DNA of 64,000 bases, taken from an uncultured SAR86 cluster bacterium (GTDB lineage: Bacteria; Pseudomonadota; Gammaproteobacteria; Magnimaribacterales; D2472). The notes beneath the pieces were generated by a model that did not search any database, was not told the DNA's origin, and saw nothing but the letters and a program-made list of their open reading frames with translations. The number at the start of each line of letters is the position of its first letter. Positions within the stretch are counted from its first letter, which is position 1. The DNA lies in NCBI GenBank assembly GCA_902599315.1, contig CACKEY010000001.1:109328-173327 (forward strand), given 5' to 3'. Both the position numbers and the translations under genes were made by a program. Shown piece after piece: positions 52,516 to 64,000 of this stretch.

Positions 52516-53065
52516 GAATATATTCCATGGTATTTAGATCAATTATAGAGGAAGATTTTTTTAATCCTCCGTTGTTAAAATAATAGAATGCTACGTCTGG
52601 ATCATCAAAAGTCTTAGCAATGTCTTCAGGCCTTTTAGGAGTTGGCATATTGCTTATATTGGCAGAGGTAGAAACCATTAAATTATTAAAAAGAGAAAGC
52701 AAACTTATTAGTGGTTTGTGATTGCTTACTCTCACTGCAATAGTATTATCTAAAGATTTTAGATAAAATGGAACTTTATCACTTGAATTAAAAATTATAG
52801 TTGTATGTCCAGGCCAGTGATCCCTTACAAATTCTTTTTGTTGCTCTGAGAGTGGCTGAAAATACTGGAGTGCATTTTGCATTGAGGAAGCCAATAAAAT
52901 TAAACCTTTGGATGGATCTCTTTGCTTAAGAGTATTGACCTTTTCTACCGCTAGTGGATTAAAAGCATCGCAACCAATCCCCCACACTCCCTCTGTGGGG
53001 TGTATTAATATTTTTCCTTGATTTAACCATTTAGTGGCATCCTCAGGATTTAAAAATTTGTTCAA
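52508..53065 (-). CDS. tsaC: Threonylcarbamoyl-AMP synthase
   Basis: Makes threonylcarbamoyl-AMP from threonine, bicarbonate and ATP for the t6A37 modification of ANN-decoding tRNAs. The 185 residues show HPTEGVWGIGCDAFNPLAVEKVN near residue 22, KQRDPSKGLILLASS near residue 50, and STSANISNMPTPKRPEDI near residue 130 with the tRNA- and substrate-binding region. Short form (TsaC, not Sua5 with extra domain). It is 3 bp after purE, as in pseudomonads, though purK is missing between them. Confidence 0.95.
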   Translation of the reverse strand: MNKFLNPEDATKWLNQGKILIHPTEGVWGIGCDAFNPLAVEKVNTLKQRDPSKGLILLASSMQNALQYFQPLSEQQKEFVRDHWPGHTTIIFNSSDKVPFYLKSLDNTIAVRVSNHKPLISLLSLFNNLMVSTSANISNMPTPKRPEDIAKTFDDPDVAFYYFNNGGLKKSSSIIDLNTMEYIRE

Positions 53066-53068
53066 TCT

Positions 53069-53563
53069 TTACTGAATAGATTCGTTAGCTTCTATTACAT
53101 CTGCATGCATTTTTAATTTGTACTCATCTAATTTCTTTGCCATTTCATCATCACTTGTACCTATAATTTGTGCAGCACAAATTGCTGCATTAATAGCACC
53201 AGATTTTCCTATTGCGAATGTTGCTACAGGAACCCCTTTAGGCATTTGCACTGTGGCTAACAAGGAATCCATTCCGTCAAGATCACCTCCACCTAAGGGA
53301 ATACCTAAAACTGGTTTTTTTGTTTGAGCAGCAATGGCACCAGCTAAATGTGCTGCCATACCAGCAGCAGCTATAAATACTTTCACTCCATTTGCCTCTG
53401 ACTCTTTTACTCTTTTTACAACTTCTTCTGGAGTTCTATGTGCAGATAAAATAAACATTTTATGGGATATTCCAAAATCTTTTAATGTATCTGATGCTGC
53501 TTGAACAATAGGTAAATCAGATTTTGATCCCATAAATATTGAAACTGAAAGGCTGTCGGACAT
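53069..53563 (-). CDS. purE: N5-carboxyaminoimidazole ribonucleotide mutase
   Basis: Purine synthesis enzyme converting N5-CAIR to CAIR, cytosolic octamer. The 164 residues start with FMGSKSDLPIVQAASDTLKD (class I PurE motif), then SAHRTPEEVVKRVKESE near residue 43, AGMAAHLAGAIAAQTKKPVLGIPL near residue 70, and GVPVATFAIGKSGAINAAI. It has a good AGGAG ribosome site. purK, its usual partner, does not follow; tsaC does. It is divergent from def with 64 bp between start codons. Confidence 0.97.
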   Translation of the reverse strand: MSDSLSVSIFMGSKSDLPIVQAASDTLKDFGISHKMFILSAHRTPEEVVKRVKESEANGVKVFIAAAGMAAHLAGAIAAQTKKPVLGIPLGGGDLDGMDSLLATVQMPKGVPVATFAIGKSGAINAAICAAQIIGTSDDEMAKKLDEYKLKMHADVIEANESIQ

Positions 53564-53594
53564 AAAATAGCTCCTATTTATAAAAATTAGTGCT

Positions 53595-53614
53595 GTTGAT
53601 TATAAAGAATCAAC
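53595..53614. repeat. Inverted repeat between purE and def
   Basis: GTTGATT (53595-53601) and AATCAAC (53608-53614) form a perfect 7-bp inverted repeat around a 6-nt AT spacer, adjacent to the def -10 box at 53616-53621 and the ribosome site of purE. It could be an operator (20-bp symmetric site) or a stem. No DNA-binding protein is suggested by neighbours. Confidence 0.4.
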
Positions 53615-53627
53615 ATATAATGTATAT

Positions 53628-54128
53628 ATGGCTAGATTAAAAATATTAACATTTCCCGACCCTAGATTAAGGAAGGTTGCTTCTCCAGTAAAAGAATTCG
53701 ACAAAAGTCTTATAAAAATTACTGAAAACATGCTTGAAACAATGTATGAAGAAAATGGTATTGGTCTAGCTGCAACACAGGTTGATATTCACAAAAGAAT
53801 AGTAGTTATGGATCTATCTGAAGAAAAAAACAATCCGAAAATATTTATTAATCCTGAATTTAAAGTATTAGACGACAAAAGTTTATTTTCTTGCGAGGAA
53901 GGCTGTTTATCAATTCCAGGAGTTAGAGAAGAAATTACAAGACCAGACAAAATAAAAGCTTATTGGCAAGATATTGTTGGAAAAAATCACGAAGATGAGC
54001 CAGAGGGTCTTTTTGCTGTATGTTTTCAACATGAAATAGATCATTTAGAAGGGAAGCTACTAGTAGATCATATTTCACCACTAAAAAGAGACAGAATTAG
54101 AAAAAAAGCTCTTAAATCAGTAAATTAA
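53628..54128 (+). CDS. def: Peptide deformylase
   Basis: Removes the formyl group from nascent proteins, an essential metal-dependent hydrolase. The 166 residues carry the three family motifs: GIGLAATQVD near residue 45, EEGCLSIPG near residue 90, and QHEIDHLEGKLLVD near residue 132 (His-Glu-x-x-His). Length is normal. TATAAT at 53616-53621 sits 6 nt before the ATG with no ribosome site, so the mRNA may be leaderless, fitting poorly regulated housekeeping expression. fmt follows after 64 nt. Confidence 0.98.
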   Translation: MARLKILTFPDPRLRKVASPVKEFDKSLIKITENMLETMYEENGIGLAATQVDIHKRIVVMDLSEEKNNPKIFINPEFKVLDDKSLFSCEEGCLSIPGVREEITRPDKIKAYWQDIVGKNHEDEPEGLFAVCFQHEIDHLEGKLLVDHISPLKRDRIRKKALKSVN

Positions 54129-54160
54129 AAGAATATAAGCGTAAATAAGATATTTTTTAC

Positions 54161-54190
54161 AGATTTTAGAAGATTTTAGAAGATTTTTTT
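54161..54190 (+). repeat. Three tandem 10-bp repeats just before fmt
   Basis: AGATTTTAGA occurs twice exactly (54161-54170, 54171-54180) and a third degenerate copy AGATTTTTTT (54181-54190) follows, ending 2 nt before the fmt ATG at 54193. The 10-bp period equals about one helical turn. It replaces a normal ribosome site region. It could be a slippage tract or a set of phased binding sites. Confidence 0.6.
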
Positions 54191-54192
54191 AT

Positions 54193-55113
54193 ATGAAGAT
54201 TTTATATGCCGGCTCATCTCAATCCTCCTCTTTAATCCTTGAATCATTGATTGCTGGATCTAATGAAGTGATTGGGGTCATAAGTCAACCAGACAGGAGG
54301 TCAAAAAGACGGGCTTCAGCAGAACCGTCTTATGTTTCATCCGTAGCAGAAAAATATGGTGTAAGTGTATATAAACCCGAAAATCTAGATGAAAATTTTA
54401 AACAGACAATTTTACAACTAGAGTTTGATATTTTATTAGTTGCAGCGTATGGGAAGATATTGCCTGAATGGCTGCTGACAACTCCTTCCAAGGATTCAAT
54501 TAATATCCATTATTCATTATTACCAAAATATAGAGGCGCGTCACCAATTCAATCTGCTCTTCTGAATGGTGAAAAAAAAACAGGGATTTCAATTATGAGA
54601 ATGACAGCTGGATTAGATGAAGGACCAGTTTTTGTTTTTCATACTCAAGAAATCTTGAATTCAGATAATAAGAATACTCTTGAAAAAAAACTTACATCTT
54701 TAAGTATCAAAAATATTGAGAAAGATCTTTCTAACATATATCTCGATAAAATAGTTCCAATTAAGCAAGATGTAAAAAACATAAGTTATTGCAAAAAGAT
54801 AGATAAACTTTCTGGCAGGATAAATTTTAATCAGGAGAGAGCTGACAACATTTTAAGAAAATATAAAGCTTATTATGGTTGGCCGGGTTTATATTTTGAG
54901 TGGAAAGAGTTAAAAATTAAAATTCACGGTATAGCCATGAATAAAAATAATAATACGTACAATACAAATAATAAGTTCTATTTCCAAGACAATCTATTAG
55001 TTGCAAAAACAATGGATAAATTAGTAGTAATCACTCACTTACAGTTTCCTGGTAAAGGTATCATATCTTCAAAAGATGCAGCAAACTCGTATGCTGATTT
55101 TTTTCAAGAATAA
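54193..55113 (+). CDS. fmt: Methionyl-tRNA formyltransferase
   Basis: Adds formyl to initiator Met-tRNA using 10-formyltetrahydrofolate, the natural partner of the adjacent def. The 306 residues show the N-terminal hydrolase-like fold, the conserved SLLPKYRGASPIQSALLNG (SLLPxYRGxxP) near residue 107, GISIMRMTAGLDEGPV, and the C-terminal OB domain (KAYYGWPGLYFEWKEL). Length is normal. The rsmB gene that usually follows in the def-fmt-rsmB-trkA order is missing; trkA comes after 52 nt. Confidence 0.96.
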   Translation: MKILYAGSSQSSSLILESLIAGSNEVIGVISQPDRRSKRRASAEPSYVSSVAEKYGVSVYKPENLDENFKQTILQLEFDILLVAAYGKILPEWLLTTPSKDSINIHYSLLPKYRGASPIQSALLNGEKKTGISIMRMTAGLDEGPVFVFHTQEILNSDNKNTLEKKLTSLSIKNIEKDLSNIYLDKIVPIKQDVKNISYCKKIDKLSGRINFNQERADNILRKYKAYYGWPGLYFEWKELKIKIHGIAMNKNNNTYNTNNKFYFQDNLLVAKTMDKLVVITHLQFPGKGIISSKDAANSYADFFQE

Positions 55114-55165
55114 TTTAATTTTGCCAATTCTTTCAATTACATCAAAAGAGGTTTAATTTATAACA

Positions 55166-56524
55166 ATGAAAATTCTAATACTTGGCGCTGGAAGAGTTGG
55201 AAGCAGTCTTGCCTCCACTTTATCAAAGCAACAATATGAAGTCAGCATTGTTGATTTAAATAAAAATAGGCTTCAAAGGCTTCAAGAAGATTTGGATCTG
55301 GCAACTGAAGTTGGGCATGGATCTTATCCAAGCACATTAAAGAAAGTAGGAGCAGATGAAGAAACTATTTTGTTAGCAGTTACAAATAGTGACGAATGCA
55401 ATATCACCGCATGTCAAATAGCAAAATCAAAGTTTAATGTAAAGAAAACAATTTGCAGGTTGTCGGATGCATCATATTTAAACTCTCTAAGTGCATTCGG
55501 TGAAAATAATATTGATATTGCAATAAGTCCTGAAAATGAAGTCACTGAACACTTAGTGGATTTAATCAAACATCCTGGTGCAGAACAGATTGAGTCATTT
55601 GCAAATGGATCAATAAAAGTTGTATCTGTAAAAGCTAAAAAAGACGGAATGTTAGTCAACAGGGAGTTAAAAAGCATTGAAAGTGATATGCCAGATACAA
55701 ATACTTTTGTTCCTGCTATTTATAGAAAGGGAAAACCTTTAATACCTGACGGCAAAACAATTATTAAAGAAAATGATGAAATATATTTCTTAGCAGCAGA
55801 AAGCGATATTGATAGCGTTGTTCAGGAAATGAGGCTTCAAGATAATTCATCCTCGAGGATGATGATAGTAGGTGGGGGGAAAATAGGCTTTGCGCTTGCA
55901 AAAGCCCTAGAAGAAAATTACAAAATTAAAATCATTGATCCAAGTGAAGACAGGTGTGAAATAATATCAAATAAGCTAAATAGGACAATCGTCTTAAAAG
56001 GGGAAGGCTCTGATGAAGAGCTGCTTAAAAGTGAGAATATTGAGAATATTGATATTTTTTGCTCTTTAACGAATGATGATGAAACAAATATTATGTCCGC
56101 TTTTTTAGCAAAGAAACTTGGTGCTAAAAAAACTATCATTATTGTAAATAACTATACATATATAAATATTCTTCCGAAGAACTTTGTTGACATAGCTCTT
56201 TCTCCACAAAGATTAACTGTATCTATGGTGCTGCAGCATCTTGCTAAAGGAGATGTTCCCCAAGAAGTAATGCTTAAGATGCAAAGTGGGGCAGAGGCAA
56301 TTGAAGGAATTATCCATAAAAATAAGTTTACCGAAAACTTCTTTGATCGACCGATTTCAGAAATACCACTGCCAAAGAATTGTGTAATTGCGGCAGTAAT
56401 AAGACAGGATGAAATTTTTATGCATTCCAAAAATTTACTTCTTAAACCTAACGATAAAATTATTGTTTTTATACTCGGCAAAACTGAAAAAGAAAATATA
56501 GACAATCTATTTCTAAAGGATTAA
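55166..56524 (+). CDS. trkA: Trk potassium uptake regulator TrkA
   Basis: Cytoplasmic NAD-binding regulator of the TrkH potassium channel. The 452 residues contain two tandem RCK_N/TrkA_C repeats: ILGAGRVGSSLASTLS near residue 4 and MIVGGGKIGFALAKAL near residue 233, each followed by a TrkA-C domain. Both Rossmann motifs keep the glycine pattern GxGxxG or close to it. Typical length. AGAGG lies some 17 nt upstream of the ATG, rather far for a ribosome site. The stop overlaps the trkH start by one base, so the pair forms an operon. Confidence 0.97.
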   Translation: MKILILGAGRVGSSLASTLSKQQYEVSIVDLNKNRLQRLQEDLDLATEVGHGSYPSTLKKVGADEETILLAVTNSDECNITACQIAKSKFNVKKTICRLSDASYLNSLSAFGENNIDIAISPENEVTEHLVDLIKHPGAEQIESFANGSIKVVSVKAKKDGMLVNRELKSIESDMPDTNTFVPAIYRKGKPLIPDGKTIIKENDEIYFLAAESDIDSVVQEMRLQDNSSSRMMIVGGGKIGFALAKALEENYKIKIIDPSEDRCEIISNKLNRTIVLKGEGSDEELLKSENIENIDIFCSLTNDDETNIMSAFLAKKLGAKKTIIIVNNYTYINILPKNFVDIALSPQRLTVSMVLQHLAKGDVPQEVMLKMQSGAEAIEGIIHKNKFTENFFDRPISEIPLPKNCVIAAVIRQDEIFMHSKNLLLKPNDKIIVFILGKTEKENIDNLFLKD

Positions 56525-57966
56525 TGAATTACAAATCGATTTTAAATCTTATAGGTCTTCTGCTTGCTATATTTAGTTTTGCATTTATTCCCCCTTTAAT
56601 AGTTACTTTTATTTATAAGGAGCCACTTAGTGAAATATTTTTATATTCATTTTTATTTTTAATTTCTTTAGGTGTTCTTATGTGGTTTATCAGTCGGCAA
56701 AAAGGTCTTCCACTAAATATTTCAGATGGCTTTATTATCACAACTATGTTCTGGATTGTTTTAGCTTGTGCTGGATCAATACCATTTTACTTTTTTGGTC
56801 TTAGTTTTAATGATGCTATTTTTGAATCAGTATCTGGAATAACTACTACTGGAGCAACTCTTATCGTCGGTCTTGATGACCTACCAAAGTCTCTACTCTT
56901 ATATCGACAACTTCTACAGTGGATTGGTGGAATGGGATTAATAATTTTAGCTGTTGCAGTTATGCCAGCTCTCGGAATTGGAGGAAGTCAGTTATATAAG
57001 ATGGAACTTCCGGGCAGTCATGGTAATCAAAAGCTTACTCCAAAAATTACAGACAGTGCAAAAGCTCTATGGAAAATTTATTTTGGTCTTACCCTGGCTT
57101 GTGCTCTTCTTTACATTCTTTCAGGCATGGATATATTTGATGCAATTGCGCATAGTCTAAGCACAGTAGCTGGAGGCGGTTTTTCAACTCATGATAAGAG
57201 CATAGGTTTTTTTGATAGCGGTCTAATAGAATCTGTTTGTATTATTTTTATGCTGCTTTCTGCAGCTTCATTTGCTGTACATTATGCAGCAATATTTGGT
57301 GGTAAACCTCTAAGATACTTTTATGATTCAGAGTTTCGATTCTTCTTGACAGTAGTCATGTCAATAGTTTTAATAACTTTAATATTTCATACTATAAGTA
57401 ACTCATATGCGGATATTTTATTAACTTTAAGGGCATCGATTTTCCATACCGTTTCCATAGTAACAACCTCAGGTTTTACCACAGAAAACTTCTCTCTTTG
57501 GCCAAGTTTTTTGCCATATCTTTTGCTGGTTGGTGCATTTATGGGAGCCTGTTCACAGTCTGTTGGTGGAGGCATAAAAACCTGGCGAGTTTTAATTATG
57601 CTCAATCAAGCTTATAAAGAAATTTTAAGCATCATCCATCCAAATGCTGTTCTTTCTACAAAGATTGGAAATAAAGTAATAGACTCAAAAATTGCTGAGA
57701 AGGTTTGGGGATTTTTCTCTATTTATGTATTTATATTTATGTTCTTGCTAATGGCAATGCTAGGAACTGGATTAAATTTTGAATCTGCATTTTCTGCAAT
57801 TGGAGCATGTTTAAATAATTTAGGCCCTGGCTTGGGTGATGTTGCTAGCAACTACAAAAGCGTAAGTGAAGTTGGAAAAATAATTTTATGCCTTGCGATG
57901 ATTTTAGGAAGACTAGAAATATTTACTCTTCTTGTATTATTTACTCCGGCTTTTTGGCGACGTTAA
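56524..57966 (+). CDS. trkH: Trk potassium uptake channel TrkH
   Basis: Potassium-translocating membrane subunit of 480 residues with four selectivity-loop repeats, recognisable in SGITTTGATLI near residue 107, STVAGGGFSTHD near residue 214, HTVSIVTTSGFTTENFS near residue 312, and CLNNLGPGLGDV near residue 430. It works with TrkA and ATP. About 10 to 12 hydrophobic helices are visible. It converges on the lipid A acyltransferase gene with a 4-nt stop overlap. TrkG/TrkI paralogues cannot be excluded, but adjacent trkA supports TrkH. Confidence 0.96.
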   Translation: MNYKSILNLIGLLLAIFSFAFIPPLIVTFIYKEPLSEIFLYSFLFLISLGVLMWFISRQKGLPLNISDGFIITTMFWIVLACAGSIPFYFFGLSFNDAIFESVSGITTTGATLIVGLDDLPKSLLLYRQLLQWIGGMGLIILAVAVMPALGIGGSQLYKMELPGSHGNQKLTPKITDSAKALWKIYFGLTLACALLYILSGMDIFDAIAHSLSTVAGGGFSTHDKSIGFFDSGLIESVCIIFMLLSAASFAVHYAAIFGGKPLRYFYDSEFRFFLTVVMSIVLITLIFHTISNSYADILLTLRASIFHTVSIVTTSGFTTENFSLWPSFLPYLLLVGAFMGACSQSVGGGIKTWRVLIMLNQAYKEILSIIHPNAVLSTKIGNKVIDSKIAEKVWGFFSIYVFIFMFLLMAMLGTGLNFESAFSAIGACLNNLGPGLGDVASNYKSVSEVGKIILCLAMILGRLEIFTLLVLFTPAFWRR

Positions 57967-58826
57967 TTTTTATAGATATCTCTTATATCTCCTGACAGTT
58001 TTCTAAATTTTTTATATTCCCATGAATACTCTGAAGGTGATTTCCTAATCTCGTCTTCCATTTCTTTATTCATAACATCAACACCATTTTTTTCATAAAT
58101 TTCAACACTCGGTCTTTTAAAATTAATAATATGTCCAATATCTCTTTTATAGGAAAGATAAGTTAATAGAATTTCTTTCTTTGTTTTTCTTGCTAATTTT
58201 GGAGCCAAAGCAAATGAATAACATTCATGTCCAAAAAATTTAGAATAAGTTCCAAGCCCATCAGCTGGAACTTGATCTGATGCCATGCATGTCATTTGAT
58301 TTTTTTCTAAAGCATTTAAAATTGATTTAACGCCCCCTATTCCAGTTTCAACCATTTTACAATTTTCTTCCTCTCTAAATTTTTTTACGAATTGATCAAT
58401 TAGACTAAACTTAATTTTTTTGTAAAGAGATGTATGTGGCCTTTGGGTGCTTATCCATCTCAACATAAAATCAATGCTTCGATTATGAGGAGCAAAGATG
58501 ATTAATCCATCTTCATGATTTGAACCATTAAATAAAAATCTGTTATTAATTTTTTTAACTTTAAGAATAATATTTTGAGACGACCTTGACCATGTATATA
58601 AAGTTTCATATAAACTTTTAATTGTTTCTTTGAAACTTTCTTTTGCAAGCATGTCTAACTCAAGCGAAGTTGTATCCGGGAAAACGATAGATAAATTTTT
58701 TCTAGTAACCTTGAAAGGAGATAAGATTCTTAAAAGGCTAAGTGGTAAAAATTTAAAGGAAATATCTAAAAATGAAAATATAAATTTTAAAGGTAGAATC
58801 GATAAAATATAAAAAAATATTTTCAT
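57963..58826 (-). CDS. lpxL: Lipid A biosynthesis late acyltransferase (LpxL/LpxM/HtrB family)
   Basis: Adds a secondary acyl chain to Kdo2-lipid A at the inner face of the inner membrane. The 287 residues have an N-terminal anchor (LSILPLKFIFSFLDISFKFLP), a short KVTRKNLSIVFPD region, the catalytic HNRSID (HX4D) in IFAPHNRSIDFMLRW near residue 110, and a DQVPADGLGTYSKFFG motif (typically DQxPxxG) near residue 186. It matches the acyltransferase found beside glyQS near oriC in pseudomonads. LpxL versus LpxM or LpxP cannot be told here. Confidence 0.9.
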   Translation of the reverse strand: MKIFFYILSILPLKFIFSFLDISFKFLPLSLLRILSPFKVTRKNLSIVFPDTTSLELDMLAKESFKETIKSLYETLYTWSRSSQNIILKVKKINNRFLFNGSNHEDGLIIFAPHNRSIDFMLRWISTQRPHTSLYKKIKFSLIDQFVKKFREEENCKMVETGIGGVKSILNALEKNQMTCMASDQVPADGLGTYSKFFGHECYSFALAPKLARKTKKEILLTYLSYKRDIGHIINFKRPSVEIYEKNGVDVMNKEMEDEIRKSPSEYSWEYKKFRKLSGDIRDIYKN

Positions 58827-58964
58827 TTCAGGTCATTTTGTTAATTATCATCTCTTAATCACATATTTAATAGGGTTATGTGTGTAGAGTTTATAAAAAT
58901 CCTATAGATATGATTAAAATGACTGCATAATATAGTTTCCGAAATATAAAAATAAGGGTTAATT

Positions 58965-60314
58965 TTGACAGCAAAAACAATGGATGAACTCGTAGCTCTT
59001 TGCAAAAGAAGGGGTTTTATATTTCAATCTAATGAAATCTACGGCGGTCTTCAAGGATTATATGATTATGGACCGTTGGGTGTTGAGCTTAAGAATAACC
59101 TAAAACAAGCTTGGTGGAGAGATATAGTCTTTGATAGGGATGATGTTGAAGGCCTAGATGCTTCAATTTTAACGAAGCCAAGTGTTTTAAAGTTTTCAGG
59201 TCATGAGGATACGTTTTCAGATCCAATGGTAGATTGTAAATCCTGTAATCAACGTTTCCGAGCTGATCAAGTTCCAGATCATTGTAAGAAAGAAGATCTT
59301 ACAGAGCCAAGACAATTTAACCTTATGTTTAAGACAGCAGTCGGGCCAATTGAGGATAAAGATTCTTTTGCATATCTGAGACCTGAGACTGCTCAAAATA
59401 TATTTACAAACTTTAAAAACGTTGTTGATTCTACTTCTAGGAAGGTCCCATTTGGAATTGCGCAAATTGGCAAAGCATTTAGAAATGAAATAACGCCAAG
59501 AAATTTTGTATTTAGAGTGAGAGAATTTGAGCAAATGGAACTTGAATTTTTCGTTGCTCCTGGAACAGATGATGACTGGCATAAAAAATGGGTAGATGCC
59601 CGGCTTAAATGGTGGAATGAACAAGGGGTAAGCAAAGATAGTATTGAACTGTATAATGTGCCATCAAATGAGCTTGCTCATTATTCTAAAGCCACAGTAG
59701 ATATAATGTACAAATTCCCTCACGGTCTTGAAGAATTAGAAGGCATTGCTAATAGGACAGATTTTGATCTTGGGTCACACAGCAAGAATCAAAAAGATCT
59801 TGATATACATTCAAACGTATCAGAGAACAATGAATCAAATGCGAGACTTGCACTTCAAGACGTAGAAACAAAAAAATGGTTTGTTCCATATGTTATTGAG
59901 CCCTCAGCAGGAGTTGATAGAGGTGTACTTGCTATTTTAAATGAAGCATACAATGTCGAGGAATTGGAGGACAATAAAAGAAGAACAGTTCTAAAACTTA
60001 AACCTCATTTATCACCAATCAAAGCGGCTGTTATTCCACTAAAGAAAAATAATAAAGAATTAGTTGAAATTGCATCAACGATTAAACAAACTTTACAAAG
60101 TTTAAGGCTAGGCAGGGTTTTGCTAGAAAACTCCGGAAATATTGGAAAAAGTTATAGACGTCATGACGAAGTTGGAACTCCCTTATGCATCACTGTAGAT
60201 TTTGAAACCCTTGATGATGATTCTGTAACCATTCGCGATAGGGATACAATGCAACAAAAAAGAATAGCAATCTCAGAGCTCTCAAAATATGTGGAGGACT
60301 TAATAATAAACTAG
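58965..60314 (+). CDS. glyQS: Glycyl-tRNA synthetase, alpha2 homodimer type
   Basis: Class II synthetase charging tRNA-Gly, 449 residues. It starts [20 protein letters not shown] then [15 protein letters not shown], the hallmark of the homodimeric (Bacillus, actinobacterial, eukaryotic) enzyme, followed by class II motifs: [27 protein letters not shown] (motif 2 in part) and [15 protein letters not shown] (motif 3). It lacks the large beta subunit of the usual gammaproteobacterial alpha2-beta2 enzyme. Start is TTG at 58965 with AAGGG upstream; an ATG at 58980 is the alternative. It occupies the glyQ-glyS slot between lipid A acyltransferase and plsC. Confidence 0.95.
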   Translation: MTAKTMDELVALCKRRGFIFQSNEIYGGLQGLYDYGPLGVELKNNLKQAWWRDIVFDRDDVEGLDASILTKPSVLKFSGHEDTFSDPMVDCKSCNQRFRADQVPDHCKKEDLTEPRQFNLMFKTAVGPIEDKDSFAYLRPETAQNIFTNFKNVVDSTSRKVPFGIAQIGKAFRNEITPRNFVFRVREFEQMELEFFVAPGTDDDWHKKWVDARLKWWNEQGVSKDSIELYNVPSNELAHYSKATVDIMYKFPHGLEELEGIANRTDFDLGSHSKNQKDLDIHSNVSENNESNARLALQDVETKKWFVPYVIEPSAGVDRGVLAILNEAYNVEELEDNKRRTVLKLKPHLSPIKAAVIPLKKNNKELVEIASTIKQTLQSLRLGRVLLENSGNIGKSYRRHDEVGTPLCITVDFETLDDDSVTIRDRDTMQQKRIAISELSKYVEDLIIN

Positions 60315-60326
60315 ACAAAAGTTTAT
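60306..60326 (+). terminator. Weak AT-rich hairpin at the GlyRS stop
   Basis: ATAAACT (60306-60312) and AGTTTAT (60320-60326) form 7 bp around a 7-nt loop that includes the stop codon region, followed by ATTTAG. The stem is almost all A-T, so it is weak evidence for termination; it may slow transcripts before the plsC-type gene. Confidence 0.3.
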
Positions 60327-60350
60327 ATTTAGTAAATTCATATAATTAGT

Positions 60351-64000
<3,650 letters not shown>

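Overview
The window looks like a piece of a strongly AT-rich, streamlined gammaproteobacterial chromosome, most like the marine SAR86 type. This rests on gene content, gammaproteobacterial gene order, tiny intergenic gaps and composition; no phylogeny could be run. About 67 protein genes fill nearly the whole window. I see no rRNA, tRNA, CRISPR array, insertion sequence, prophage or integron. The right end (trkA, trkH, GlyRS, plsC, gyrB, recF) keeps the order found beside oriC in pseudomonads, and a perfect parS-like palindrome lies in the last codons of recF.

Layout. 1-5.8 kb: start of ilvA (left edge, minus), rpiA, a glutathione peroxidase with a structured leader and a small ORF, fadJ-type beta-oxidation enzyme, L,D-transpeptidase. 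4.3-9.4 kb: the minus-strand miaB-phoH-ybeY-corC-lnt cluster. 9.4-16.8 kb: DUF1820 protein, PhoD-like phosphatase, orn, rsgA, then ubiE-ubiJ-ubiB-tatA-tatB-tatC. 16.8-23.2 kb (minus): tkt-pgk-class I aldolase-dtd-acyl-CoA dehydrogenase-LOG protein. 23.2-26.1 kb: SAM riboswitch, metK, ahcY. 26.1-30.7 kb: lptM-lysA-dapF-DUF484-xerC-yigB-ubiK. 30.7-37.1 kb: pseudoazurin, dsbA, cytochrome c4, engB, a Coq4-like gene, polA, dsbB. 37.2-42.2 kb: pckA, gshA, quinone oxidoreductase, phosphatase-like lipoprotein. 42.2-50.4 kb: the complete aa3/caa3-type cytochrome oxidase locus with its heme A and copper assembly factors. 50.5-55.1 kb: yheV, aroE, hemF, tsaC, purE, def, fmt. 55.1-64 kb: trkA-trkH, lipid A acyltransferase, alpha2-type glycyl-tRNA synthetase, plsC-like acyltransferase, gyrB, recF (5' end outside the window).

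How it fits together. The picture is an aerobic heterotroph: fatty-acid oxidation and gluconeogenesis (fadJ, acyl-CoA dehydrogenase, pckA, fba, pgk), ubiquinone assembly (ubiE/J/B/K plus a Coq4-like protein), cytochrome oxidase with soluble cytochrome c4 and a cupredoxin as possible electron carriers, the DsbA/DsbB disulfide relay that could serve those exported proteins, and the Tat translocon with one Tat-type client (PhoD).

The most notable features are not accessory genes but signs of compaction and regulation. Six of ten convergent gene pairs overlap by exactly 4 nt at their stop codons. At least eight genes have a -10-like hexamer 5-7 nt before the ATG and no ribosome binding site, which suggests leaderless mRNAs. 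The ahcY terminator contains the lptM start codon in its loop. Upstream of metK is a SAM-II/SAM-V-like riboswitch with mutually exclusive ribosome-site pairings. A gpx leader RNA has competing stems. A plsC-type gene lacks any normal start codon. GlyRS and fructose-bisphosphate aldolase look replaced in place by unrelated or other-class enzymes.
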